This document shows, piece by piece, positions 42,760-50,896 of a stretch of 64,000 nucleotides of DNA. The DNA is from Segatella copri. GTDB lineage: Bacteria; Bacteroidota; Bacteroidia; Bacteroidales; Bacteroidaceae. Made by a program: the position numbers and the translations under genes. Below the pieces are notes generated by a model. That model was not told where the DNA came from. It did no database searches and saw only the letters and a program-made list of their open reading frames with translations. Where the stretch lies: assembly GCF_015074785.1 (NCBI RefSeq), contig NZ_CP042464.1:124001-188000 (forward strand). The letters run 5' to 3'. Every line of letters starts with the position of its first letter. The first letter of the stretch is position 1.

Positions 42760-43249
42760 TTCAAGTGAAACTGCTATTTTATACCAGTTTGTACCGGTTT
42801 ATGTGGTTTGCATCATGAATTTTATGCCAAAGGAGCATGAGGTGACAAAGTTTAGGACAGACGTTGCTTTGAGGGAGAAGTCTAGTGACTCGATGTTTTC
42901 TGACAAGCTTCGTTTCATCTATCTTTCTCTTCCTTTCTTTGATAAGAGTGAGGAAGAATGCGAGACAGGTTTTGAAAAATGGATTTATGTTTTGAAGTAT
43001 TGGAAAGATTGCCTTTTACGGCACAGAAAAAGATATTCGATCATCTTGCTAAATTGGCGGATGTTCGTTGCTTGAGTAGTGAGGAGCAGGAAAAATACGA
43101 TGAAAGTATTAAGGCTGCCGATGATTACTACGGCGTCCTGATGAGTTATTACATGAATGGTATTGATGAAGGTGTTGCCAAAGGTGAAGCAAGGGGTAGC
43201 CATCATAAAAGTCTGGAAATTGCCAAAAAAATGATGGCAAAGCCGAAAA
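42760..43249 (+). pseudogene. Rpn family gene fragment (frameshifted, both ends missing)
   Basis: Residues MNFMPKEHEVTKFRTDVALR ... LRFIYLSLPFFDKSEEECET in one frame continue, after a one-base frameshift near 43008, as LPFTAQKKIFDHLAKLADVR ... GVAKGEARGSHHKSLEIAKK in another. These belong to the C-terminal two thirds of an Rpn-type protein different from the others in the window. The fragment is on the plus strand, opposite to all other Rpn genes here, and at 43249 it joins the reversed N-terminal part of a second Rpn gene. Confidence 0.8.
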
Positions 43250-43313
43250 TTCGCTTGAAACCGAAGTCGGTCAGCAAGCTGATATATCTTTCTTCTACCT
43301 GCTTCATAATCAT
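43203..43313 (-). pseudogene. N-terminal stub of an Rpn gene with promoter
   Basis: On the minus strand a 36-codon frame reads MIMKQVEERYISLLTDFGFK then RIFG, as in the full-length gene at 35943, before running into the antisense of the neighbouring Rpn fragment and stopping. Its promoter module (GCAAAGTTA on the plus strand near 43335) is retained. It marks a head-to-tail recombination junction. Confidence 0.75.
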
Positions 43314-43425
43314 CTGTATTAAAAATCCATGCCACAAAGTTACGACTTTATTTTCAAACCCGCAAGAGATTTCAGTGAAAAGTTTATGAAAAAGTAAGAG
43401 AGATTGCGTTTCTTATGTGATAGGA

Positions 43426-43469
43426 CAAGGGTCTATATGCCACGATGACAAGTGGTGTATAGACCCTTG
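43426..43469 (+). repeat. 45-bp hairpin repeat, copy F
   Basis: CAAGGGTCTATATGCCAC, loop GATGACAA, GTGGTGTATAGACCCTTG (44 bp) with the conserved right flank ATTATATGGTGATATTTG. The same loop variant recurs in copy M. Confidence 0.95.
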
Positions 43470-43503
43470 ATTATATGGTGATATTTGTCATCAATATCTC
43501 CGC

Positions 43504-43920
43504 TTATGAATTGCTCAGATTCTTAATGATTTCCAAAGGTAGCTGGGTAGCTTTGGCAACCTGTTCGGCAGAAAGTCCCATTGCCAGCAATCGTTGTGCT
43601 GTTTCTGTGTTGGCCTCATGTTTGCCTTCTGCTCTACCTTTCTCCATACCTTTTTCCATACCTTTCTGATATCTGTCATCCAGAAGGGTTCTTTCAACAC
43701 TTACCGAATCCCAAAACTTGTCATAGGCTCTGAGTTCGGCATCAGTAAAACCGGAAATCTCCAGTTCTTCTGTTGTCGGCAGATATTGTTGCTGTTGTAT
43801 CAGTTCATCTTCGCTGAGTGGCAGGAGGGCGTTCAGAAGACTGATCAGTCTTTTAGGATGATTGCCGAATATCTTCTTGAACGTAAGGTCTGCCTTAGGG
43901 TCTAAGTACTTCATAACCAT
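43504..43920 (-). CDS. Internally deleted Rpn protein, second subfamily
   Basis: An intact 138-residue frame. It keeps the N-terminus (MVMKYLDPKADLTFKKIFGN ... LLNALLPLSEDELI) and the C-terminal part (ELEISGFTDAELRAYDKFWD ... GMEKGMEKGRAEGKHEANTE ... LSNS) of the 299-residue protein at 52649, but lacks about 160 residues including the nuclease core with its D...EMQ site. The deletion is in frame. The promoter module (minus-strand TAACTTTGC, 43949-43941) remains. Could be a trans-acting C-terminal regulator or a remnant. Confidence 0.75.
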   Translation of the reverse strand: MVMKYLDPKADLTFKKIFGNHPKRLISLLNALLPLSEDELIQQQQYLPTTEELEISGFTDAELRAYDKFWDSVSVERTLLDDRYQKGMEKGMEKGRAEGKHEANTETAQRLLAMGLSAEQVAKATQLPLEIIKNLSNS

Positions 43921-44038
43921 CTGTTTTAAAATTCACTACTGCAAAGTTACGGTTTTATTTTCAAACACGCAAGAGATTTTAGGGAAAAGTTTCGGAAAAA
44001 GTTAGAGATTGTTGAATGTTGAATGTGGAGTGTTGAAT

Positions 44039-44070
44039 GGTCTATATGCCTCGATGAACAGGTGACGTAT
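44039..44070 (+). repeat. 45-bp hairpin repeat, copy G (decayed)
   Basis: GGTCTATATGCCTCGATGAA then CAGGTGACGTATA; the outer stem CAAG/CTTG and part of the right arm are lost. It stands before pilus operon 2. Confidence 0.7.
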
Positions 44071-44133
44071 AATTAGTCTTTGTTGATAATTACTTCTTGA
44101 ATAGAGTCTGGAAACGTTAAAAAATACCAACAA

Positions 44134-44162
44134 GGTGTCGCATTGCTCACGAATGAGACACC
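44134..44162. repeat. GGTGTCGCATT hairpin upstream of pilus operon 2
   Basis: GGTGTCGCATT and AATGAGACACC (one mismatch) around GCTCACG. Counterpart of 26999-27027; the homologous block runs from about 44095 to 44345. Confidence 0.7.
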
Positions 44163-44199
44163 AAAAACCAAAAATTCATACCTGAAAAAACAAATATTA

Positions 44200-44233
44200 C
44201 CCCCCCACTTTCATATAAAACCCTTAACTTTGC
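44200..44233 (+). promoter_or_regulatory. Promoter of pilus operon 2 with a poly-C tract
   Basis: Seven C residues (44200-44206) followed after 18 bases by TAACTTTGC (44225-44233). Apart from tract length the region matches operon 1. Confidence 0.6.
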
Positions 44234-44307
44234 ACCAGGATTTTTACAATCTGTATCATGAAGGATTTAAAATATTGTAAATTATAATCAAAACATAATA
44301 GATTAAT

Positions 44308-45276
44308 ATGAGAAATTACTTAACTGGAAAAGAACGGTTACTGGTCGCAGCACTTGCATTTATTCTTCCAAAAAGAAGATTTAATATTTGGTTATGGGTG
44401 CTGTTATGCGTCCCATGCCTGTTGGCAAGTTGCGACCATGATGTTCATGATGGTGAGGATGAGGGTGGTTTGTCGGTATCGCTCACTTGGGCAGATGAAG
44501 CTGATAAAGGCACGGAAGTGAAGGATGTGAAGCTCTGGATATTCAATGCCGATGACGGTTCCTTAGTTGAGGAAAAACATGATGGTAGTGCGCAGGAGGT
44601 GGCAAGCCAACGCTTCGCTCTTCCTGTAGGGCATTATCAGATTCTGGCTGCCACCAACCTTATAGAACTGTTTTTTATCGGTGAGGCTACAAGGGCAACC
44701 CTCAATATGAACCAACTCATGTTTGGATTGTCCAATCCAAGTGCCTCTCCCGACCATGCCTATTATGGTGTCACGGACATCGGTATTGACAAATCAAATG
44801 TCAACTACATAACCAAAAATGAAATGCGCCATATACTTGCAGAATTGACCATCTTCATTGAAGGAGTTCCTGACAATTTTGCAATGATAGGCAAGGTTCT
44901 AAATGTGGCAACCGGACTCCTTCCCCTGCAAAAGAATGAGGATGGAACATTTGGGACGGCAAGCTATACCAAGGAAGAGTGTGATATACCTTTGAGAATC
45001 GCAGTGCCTGGCGAAACTTTAAAAACGGAAACATTACGCTTGATGCCGACAGCCAACGGTTTACATACCACCAAGTTGTTTATCCAACTGATTTCTCCTG
45101 GGGGAGTAGTTAGTAACTACGACATAGAAGCACCCGTCATGAAGTCTGGAGGCAAGTATCAGATAAACTTGGAATTTGAGAAGATGAAACCTTACATGTA
45201 TCTTACGAGCACGAAGATAGATGATTGGACTGAGGAATGGATTTATCGTGGTGAAATCCTGAATCCTGAAGATTAA
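44308..45276 (+). CDS. FimB/Mfa2 family anchor fused to the signal sequence of the deleted barrel gene
   Basis: A 322-residue protein. Residues 1-21 (MRNYLTGKERLLVAALAFIL plus P) come from the outer-membrane barrel gene of operon 1, and from residue 22 the sequence continues in frame as the anchor lipoprotein (KRRFNIWLWVLLCVPCLLAS then C), whose own ATG is lost. Two hydrophobic stretches therefore precede the lipobox LLASC near residue 41, which may or may not still be processed. Residues up to about 130 are nearly identical to the operon 1 anchor; the rest (SGGKYQINLEFEKMKPYMYL) is divergent. It anchors the pilus of operon 2. Confidence 0.87.
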   Translation: MRNYLTGKERLLVAALAFILPKRRFNIWLWVLLCVPCLLASCDHDVHDGEDEGGLSVSLTWADEADKGTEVKDVKLWIFNADDGSLVEEKHDGSAQEVASQRFALPVGHYQILAATNLIELFFIGEATRATLNMNQLMFGLSNPSASPDHAYYGVTDIGIDKSNVNYITKNEMRHILAELTIFIEGVPDNFAMIGKVLNVATGLLPLQKNEDGTFGTASYTKEECDIPLRIAVPGETLKTETLRLMPTANGLHTTKLFIQLISPGGVVSNYDIEAPVMKSGGKYQINLEFEKMKPYMYLTSTKIDDWTEEWIYRGEILNPED

Positions 45277-45336
45277 GCGACCCTCTCATTTAGCAAGAAT
45301 CATAACAAGAATATAAACATAAAATAGTAAAAGACA

Positions 45337-46251
45337 ATGAAAAAGAAGACTTATCTCTTTGCCCTGATGGCAATGGTCTTGACATTGGGAAGTTGTTCTG
45401 ACAACGAGAATGGTATCGGAGGCGAGACCTCCAAGTATATCACCGTTTCTACCAGTATCGGCAATATGACACGTGTTGCCACAGATGAGAAGGGTGGACA
45501 AACCTTTGAGGAGGGTGATGAAATCAGCGTGTATGCCTGGACTGGCGATGCAACTGTTGCTCCAGAGACACGCGAGCGTGTGGTGAATAACGCCATCAAT
45601 AAGCTGACTAACGGTTCATGGGTATCCACTCCACAGATGCTTTGGAAGAACAACCGCGACAAGCATTATTTCATCGGTGTATACCCTATTTCAGCAATAT
45701 CCGACCTTTCTGCCGGAGAATATACATTCGATGAGACAAAGCAAGTGGAAAACGACCTCTTGGTGGCAGTCAACAAAGATGGCTTATCCTATAATGTCGA
45801 TGAACAGCAAACTGTTCCTCTCACCTTTACCCATGTAATGGCAAAACTTGTGGTGAACCTTACCTATAAGAATCAATGGGGAACAGAGGGACCTACCGTA
45901 GATAAGGTAGCTGTAGGCAATGCCGCAAAAAAAGCAACCATCAATTATCTGACCAAGGTTGTCACCCCGTCTGCTGTAGCAGAAGATAAAGCAGACTTCG
46001 ACATGCCAGCATTAACCGCCAACAAGCAATATGCTTCCATCATCATCCCGCAGGATGGTGTTCAGAAGATAATCATCACCATTGGCGGCAAGGACTTCAT
46101 CTACGACAACGGAACTCCTTTCAAGTTTGAGAGTGGCAAGATTACCACCGTCAACCTGGAGGTAGGACGTGACGTCATAAAACTTGGCGATGTTAACATC
46201 TCAGACTGGGGTTCTACAGGCGAACCTATCAAGGGTGAGGCTTACGATTAA
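45337..46251 (+). CDS. Fimbrillin family protein
   Basis: A 304-residue type V pilin precursor. Lipobox GSC near residue 20; GNMTRVATDEKGGQTFEEGD has the Thr-Arg cleavage position and the following EEGDEISVYAW fimbrillin motif; HYFIGVYPIS is the YYP-like strand. C-terminus KFESGKITTVNLEVGRDVIK and a final tryptophan loop (ISDWGSTGEP). First pilin gene after the anchor in operon 2 and therefore the probable shaft subunit. Confidence 0.87.
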   Translation: MKKKTYLFALMAMVLTLGSCSDNENGIGGETSKYITVSTSIGNMTRVATDEKGGQTFEEGDEISVYAWTGDATVAPETRERVVNNAINKLTNGSWVSTPQMLWKNNRDKHYFIGVYPISAISDLSAGEYTFDETKQVENDLLVAVNKDGLSYNVDEQQTVPLTFTHVMAKLVVNLTYKNQWGTEGPTVDKVAVGNAAKKATINYLTKVVTPSAVAEDKADFDMPALTANKQYASIIIPQDGVQKIIITIGGKDFIYDNGTPFKFESGKITTVNLEVGRDVIKLGDVNISDWGSTGEPIKGEAYD

Positions 46252-46284
46252 CTTTCTTAAAATTAAAACATAAAATTCGACAAT

Positions 46285-47280
46285 ATGAAAGCAATTAAAA
46301 TATTAGCAATGGCAGCTTTGGCAACGGCAGTTTTTGCCAGCTGCTCCAGTGAGGATGAATTGGCACAGAGCAATTATCCAATGGATAATGTGGTCAGAAT
46401 CATGACAAGCGTAGATGGCATGAATACCCGTGCCTCTTATGGAAACAGCACCGACAAGCTTAATTCGTTTGGCTTCTGCATCAAGAATGCTAATAGCGAA
46501 ACATATACCTATGATAACGTCAAGGTAACAAAGGAAGGCAGCAATTGGATTCCTGCTACCCAGATGTTGTGGCAGAATTCAACTACCGCTGTTGACATTC
46601 TGGCTTATGCGCCATATCAGGAGACTACCGAAGATGCAAATGGCAAAGTTAAAGTCTATGGAAATAATGATTACGCTTTTGCTGTACAGGCAGACCAAAG
46701 CAATGCTAATGACTATACTTCAGACTTCATTGTTTATAGACAAAAGAACTTCACTCCTGGTACGGAATTGAATGCCAACCAAGCTGTTGACATTACATTC
46801 TCCCATATCCTTAGTCAGTTGAATCTGACTATCGAGCTAAGAGATGAGTTTAACCAAAACAAGGAAAAGCCTATTACGGCAGAATCAGTAACAGATGTAA
46901 AGATAAATGGAACTATCCTAAGTAGTAAGGTGGATTTTACAGCAGAATCAATAGTTGCAAAAGTTGATAACACCCAAGGTGCAACTGCTATTACTCCTGA
47001 GGTTGTTAAATTCAATGGAGCCGATGAAAAAACAGCCCATCCAACTTTCAACTATTCAGCTATTGTAATCCCACAGTCTGTCACATCTGGGAAATTTAGC
47101 ATCGGTTTTAAAGTGAATGGCAATTCTTATGTTTGGACTGCTACAGAAAATGATGTTGTATTTTTGTCAGGGAAAAGCCATCAGTTGCATTTATTGGTAG
47201 GCAAGGATGTGGTACAGATAAGTTACATTGGGGTAAGTCCTTGGGGGGAAGAGCATACCGACAATTTAGAGACAGAATAA
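46285..47280 (+). CDS. Fimbrillin family protein
   Basis: A 331-residue lipoprotein precursor. Lipobox ASC near residue 20 (MKAIKILAMAALATAVFASC); DGMNTRASYGNSTDKLNSFG holds the Thr-Arg site; VDILAYAPY corresponds to the fimbrillin YYP motif; ITFSHILSQLNLTIEL is the conserved strand that mates the two Ig-like domains. C-terminus LSGKSHQLHLLVGKDVVQIS with VSPWGEEH. Second pilin of operon 2, with a 33-bp gap to the previous gene; accessory or shaft subunit. Confidence 0.86.
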   Translation: MKAIKILAMAALATAVFASCSSEDELAQSNYPMDNVVRIMTSVDGMNTRASYGNSTDKLNSFGFCIKNANSETYTYDNVKVTKEGSNWIPATQMLWQNSTTAVDILAYAPYQETTEDANGKVKVYGNNDYAFAVQADQSNANDYTSDFIVYRQKNFTPGTELNANQAVDITFSHILSQLNLTIELRDEFNQNKEKPITAESVTDVKINGTILSSKVDFTAESIVAKVDNTQGATAITPEVVKFNGADEKTAHPTFNYSAIVIPQSVTSGKFSIGFKVNGNSYVWTATENDVVFLSGKSHQLHLLVGKDVVQISYIGVSPWGEEHTDNLETE

Positions 47281-47310
47281 AAGTTTGTTTGACATTAATA
47301 GATACAAAAT

Positions 47311-48831
47311 ATGAAGATAACAAAATATATTGGCGCATTAGCATTTGTTGCAATGCTCGCTGCTTGCTCTAATGAGGAAGAGCAAGGTATAAATACTTTG
47401 AGCAATGTAGTTGAGGTTACAGCCAACGTTGGTAAAAATAGTATTTTTACACGTAGTAATCCAGTGGGCAAAACAGAAGAAGCTCTGTCTGTGTTTAATG
47501 ATGGCGATTTAATCCGCATATTGACTAATGGTAAAACCGTAAATTACACTAAAAGTGGTGACAATTGGATACCAGAAAATGGTGACTATTTGTGTTGGAC
47601 GGGTGGCTTACAGGAGTTCAAAGCAATATACCCTTATAGCGCAAGTGAAAACACTGTAAATACGATATATAGTGGATATGTGTCTGCTGACCAATCTACC
47701 CTTGACAAAATAGCCAAGTCTGATTATATGTGGACTAATCGAATTGAGGCTAAAGCTCCTCAAGATAGAATGTTGGAGTTATATTTTCAGCGTCAAACAG
47801 CTCGTGTTGTTGTCAGAGTAAGTTCTTTTGGCAATGAATTCGATGGACTGAAGCCTGTGCTTACCGATGTAAAAGTTTATTCAAAACTTCATGTTTCGGC
47901 AGAAGAGCAAGTAGGAGAAAATGAGAACATAGAAGAAATCACAGCTTATAAAGATCCAACTTCTGATGAGAATGGCAATAATGTCTTCTATGCATTGGTT
48001 GCACCTGGTGAAAAAAAAGATGGAGAGAATTTCCTCAAACTCACAGTGACATACAATGATGAAGATGGCAATCCAACATTGTCAAAAGACTTGTTTGTAA
48101 AGGGTATTCCTGCTCACGAAAAATCCCAAAGCTATACCTATAACGTAAAAATAGGTAAGGATAATGCTGCGGTAGGAAATGTAAATGTTACTAATTGGAG
48201 TACAGGCAGCGTTATCGAAGGGGGCGATGCTGTAACAACTACAGAAAAAGCCTTACTGGTGATAGAAAAGGCTTTGGCTGCGAGTAAAAAGGACATTGAA
48301 ATCACTTTAGATGCAGATGCAGGTAGAGATGTGCTTAAGAAGATAAAAGATGCCCTAAGTAGTGCAGATGATGGCAGTATTGAATTAACTGTTAACGGAG
48401 TTGAGACATTATGTGCTGAAGCATTTCTGGAGTGTACTCAGCTAAAATCAATAAACTTGCCAAATGTTAAAAGCATTGGGCAATCAGCCTTTTATGATTG
48501 CTACAATATGGAAGCTGTTAATGCTCCAAATGCAACAAGCATAGGTGACATGGCTTTTGTGTCCTGCTTAAGGCTCGGAAAAGTGACATTGGGGAATATA
48601 TCCAAGGCTGGTACGGAAATCTTTTATTTTATTGATACAGAGAACTCTATAGATTTGGTGTTGTCTGGCGACCAGAGAAAGATGTCTGATAAATATACAG
48701 AAACAGGATGGGAGCCTGATCCTGACGGGGAAAATTATAAAGACTCCCCGGAACATCTTAACTGTGATTTTCTTGGCTATAGATTTAAATCTATAAGTTG
48801 CGGAGACAAGAAATACAACTTATACTCCTAA
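47311..48831 (+). CDS. Fimbrillin-LRR chimera, presumed pilus tip or surface adhesin
   Basis: A 506-residue lipoprotein. Lipobox AAC at residue 21, Thr-Arg site in NSIFTRSNPVGKTEEALSVF, fimbrillin beta domains to about residue 310 (KSQSYTYNVKIGKDNAAVGN), and a C-terminal BspA-type LRR region (GVETLCAEAFLECTQLKSIN, LPNVKSIGQSAFYDCYNMEA, ATSIGDMAFVSCLRLGKVTL). The last 60 residues (IDLVLSGDQRKM ... RFKSISCGDKKYNLYS) are clearly related to those of the operon 1 chimera at 33695. Both are last genes of their operon and are followed by the 45-bp hairpin, so this is a conserved end piece. Confidence 0.83.
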   Translation: MKITKYIGALAFVAMLAACSNEEEQGINTLSNVVEVTANVGKNSIFTRSNPVGKTEEALSVFNDGDLIRILTNGKTVNYTKSGDNWIPENGDYLCWTGGLQEFKAIYPYSASENTVNTIYSGYVSADQSTLDKIAKSDYMWTNRIEAKAPQDRMLELYFQRQTARVVVRVSSFGNEFDGLKPVLTDVKVYSKLHVSAEEQVGENENIEEITAYKDPTSDENGNNVFYALVAPGEKKDGENFLKLTVTYNDEDGNPTLSKDLFVKGIPAHEKSQSYTYNVKIGKDNAAVGNVNVTNWSTGSVIEGGDAVTTTEKALLVIEKALAASKKDIEITLDADAGRDVLKKIKDALSSADDGSIELTVNGVETLCAEAFLECTQLKSINLPNVKSIGQSAFYDCYNMEAVNAPNATSIGDMAFVSCLRLGKVTLGNISKAGTEIFYFIDTENSIDLVLSGDQRKMSDKYTETGWEPDPDGENYKDSPEHLNCDFLGYRFKSISCGDKKYNLYS

Positions 48832-48890
48832 GTTGGGCAGGAGTATTAGGTGCCCAGCAATTATAGTCACCCGCACCTCACGGGAAACGA

Positions 48891-48935
48891 CAAGGGTCTA
48901 TATGCCACGAAGAACAGGTGGCGTATAGACCCTTG
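48891..48935 (+). repeat. 45-bp hairpin repeat, copy H
   Basis: CAAGGGTCTATATGCCAC, loop GAAGAACA, GGTGGCGTATAGACCCTTG with both conserved flanks (CACGGGAAACGA; ATTATATGGTGATATTCG). Confidence 0.95.
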
Positions 48936-49100
48936 ATTATATGGTGATATTCGTAATCTACATCTCAGCTATTCTGTTTTTTATGATATGGCGGATGGCA
49001 TGCAGGCGGTAACAATGCCGTTTACAACCCTTTGGGGATATGATACGGATGCTGACAGAGTCGGAATTTATGTGTTTTATGTTGTTTTCTTCACGAATAA

Positions 49101-49133
49101 TTTGGTAGTTACAAATAAACTGTGTATCTTTGC
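49101..49133 (+). promoter_or_regulatory. Promoter of the 67-aa/175-aa pair
   Basis: TTTG (49101-49104) and TATCTTTGC (49125-49133), spacing 20. Confidence 0.65.
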
Positions 49134-49222
49134 AGCAGAAATGCTGCACTCGGCAATTTGAAAACAAGTTTTCTTTGTGCCTGTTTGCATTATCAATAAA
49201 TCAAATAACAAAAATTCTGCTT

Positions 49223-49426
49223 ATGGGAAAGATAGTAGATAAAACAGAGACTAAGATAGTTACGCTTGATGGAGTTGAGATTATCAAGCAGGTAACGAAG
49301 GTACTTATGCCTAATGGTAAGTACCGATATCCTACTGTATATTTTACGGTTAACGATGATGTCAAGGCTCTGACAGCAGAACAATTAGACAAAATCCGCA
49401 TCCCTGTCTATAAACAGTTAATTTGA
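49223..49426 (+). CDS. Conserved 67-residue protein of unknown function, copy 2
   Basis: Identical protein to the one at 40699; nucleotide differences between the copies are few and silent. It has beta-rich character (KIVTLDGVEIIKQVTKVLMP, KYRYPTVYFTVNDDVKALT) and ends with an amphipathic helix (AEQLDKIRIPVYKQLI). Seven base pairs separate it from the 175-residue gene. The start is 49223; the ATG at 49130 lies on the promoter. Family not recognised. Confidence 0.7.
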   Translation: MGKIVDKTETKIVTLDGVEIIKQVTKVLMPNGKYRYPTVYFTVNDDVKALTAEQLDKIRIPVYKQLI

Positions 49427-49433
49427 AATTAAT

Positions 49434-49961
49434 ATGGAAGAAAGTGAAGGTTATCCCTTCGTCTTTCAAATGATAGACAGGGATAGTGCTGATGAATGGC
49501 TGATTGAAACTTTGCAATATAGATTCAAGTCAGCTAAATCTCATCATTCTTATATTGTAAGAGTTGAGCGTTATCAGGAACATGCTTATTGCGTGAAGTT
49601 CTTTGATAAAGCCAATATGAATAGTAAATTGAAATTTAGTCTTCGGACTAACACATTTGAGCCAAGAATCATTTTCTATACATTGTTCCATATTATGCTT
49701 GATGTATTGAAAAGAGATAGCAAAGCCTCATTCTTTTTTGTTGGTGCAGAAGATGAAAATGATGAATTAGGAATGGCAACAAGACGATTTCGTGTATATA
49801 AGAAATTCACTACGTCTGTGGTATCTGAAAGATTATTCAAGCATTATGCAATAGAAAATGAGTCTTTGTATATACTAATCAATAAGAACAGTTGTTTTGA
49901 CTGTGATGATTTAGCCAAAAGAATTACTGTTGCAGTAAAAAAACTATTCTCTCGTCATTAA
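49434..49961 (+). CDS. 175-residue protein of unknown function, partner of the 67-aa gene
   Basis: A soluble alpha/beta protein without signal peptide. It begins MEESEGYPFVFQMIDRDSAD and includes FSLRTNTFEPRIIFYTLFHI, KASFFFVGAEDENDELGMAT and RRFRVYKKFTTSVVSERLFK, ending in a basic helix. I do not recognise a family. It shares one promoter with the 67-residue gene and the pair fills the whole block between hairpins H and I. In copy 1 the gene is reduced to its first 20 and last few codons. A toxin-antitoxin or defence role is possible only by context. Confidence 0.7.
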   Translation: MEESEGYPFVFQMIDRDSADEWLIETLQYRFKSAKSHHSYIVRVERYQEHAYCVKFFDKANMNSKLKFSLRTNTFEPRIIFYTLFHIMLDVLKRDSKASFFFVGAEDENDELGMATRRFRVYKKFTTSVVSERLFKHYAIENESLYILINKNSCFDCDDLAKRITVAVKKLFSRH

Positions 49962-50005
49962 AACAGAATTAGGTTTACAGTATATATCTGATTACGGGAA
50001 AACGA

Positions 50006-50050
50006 CAAGGGTCTATATGTCACGATGAAAAGGTGGCGTATAGACCCTTG
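50006..50050 (+). repeat. 45-bp hairpin repeat, copy I
   Basis: CAAGGGTCTATATGTCAC, loop GATGAAAA, GGTGGCGTATAGACCCTTG with right flank GTTATATGGTGACTAAAG. Confidence 0.94.
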
Positions 50051-50081
50051 GTTATATGGTGACTAAAGTTTCGCAAGTTAC

Positions 50082-50420
50082 TTGAATATACTGACAAGGA
50101 AAAGACTTTACAACCGAAGCTTTCTGAAAGACTCCGGAAAGAGAAGTGAAAGAAGCTGGAAGACTGGTGCGCCGGCGGGGGATACCATATTGAATCATGG
50201 TTATCCTGTCGCGCTCGCTGGATATTTCCAAGAACGAGTTGGCACGCTACTTCACTTCATTTCTAAACTCCACCTTCCGCCTCTGGCTTGCCGAGGTACG
50301 TTTTGTGGCTTCTCTGCCCGCACCTATCTGTACCGCATTTTCAAATTAAAAGAAGGCTGTACTCCTGCCGAATGGCGGGAGAAAATGGCTGAAAATGTAG
50401 CTTTTACCTTTTATTTATAG
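50082..50420 (+). pseudogene. AraC-type helix-turn-helix gene remnant, copy 1
   Basis: One frame ends RTYLYRIFKLKEGCTPAEWR followed by EKMAEN, which resembles the second helix-turn-helix of AraC-family regulators; another frame just upstream reads ILSRSLDISKNELARYFTSF, resembling the first. The two lie in different frames, so the gene is broken. A related remnant stands at 53798-54058. Both directly follow a hairpin with the GTGACTAAAGTTTCGCAAG or GTAACTAAAGTTTCGCAAG flank. Confidence 0.5.
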
Positions 50421-50732
50421 CACCCACTCCAACCAATTCTCTGGTGTTACGATGGCTTTTTCCTTCACATCGTATGCAGTAAGAAAGGTATTCGGAAATT
50501 GAGTGTTAGCGTTGTTTCATATCATTAAACCCTTTCCATTATTAATAAAGTTCTTTGTTCCAATTTCGGCACAAAGATAAGAAAAAAAATCCTAATCCCA
50601 AAATTTATACTGAATTTTGGGATTGTAATCCCAAAATTCTATATGATTTTTGGGATTAGGGACCCAAAAAGCTCCAGAAGCAGCACGCCCTTTACCTTTG
50701 CTTTACTCTTCGGCCAGCGATTTTCAATTCCG

Positions 50733-50840
50733 CTACGCGCCGGTGACCGAAGTAGCATACCACTTCTTCTTACCTGCGTTTTCACCAGTCTGAGGTGTGC
50801 GCTGTACTTTACGATATTTCAATGTTCCTTTCTGTTCCAT
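50733..50840 (-). pseudogene. HU-HIG-type DNA-binding protein, truncated
   Basis: A 35-codon frame MEQKGTLKYRKVQRTPQTGE then NAGKKKWYATSVTGA ends at a frameshift stop. The start with GTLKYRKVQR...KKWYATSV matches the N-terminus of HU-HIG proteins (HU-like proteins of Bacteroidetes, normally well over 100 residues). Its promoter TATCTTTGC is intact on the minus strand (50905-50897). The rest of the gene is missing, replaced by the 24-codon tail also found at 41513. Confidence 0.6.
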
Positions 50841-50896
50841 AATCTTAAATTTTTAAAGGGTTAATAAATTGTTATTGCCTTTCTTCGAACGACAGT

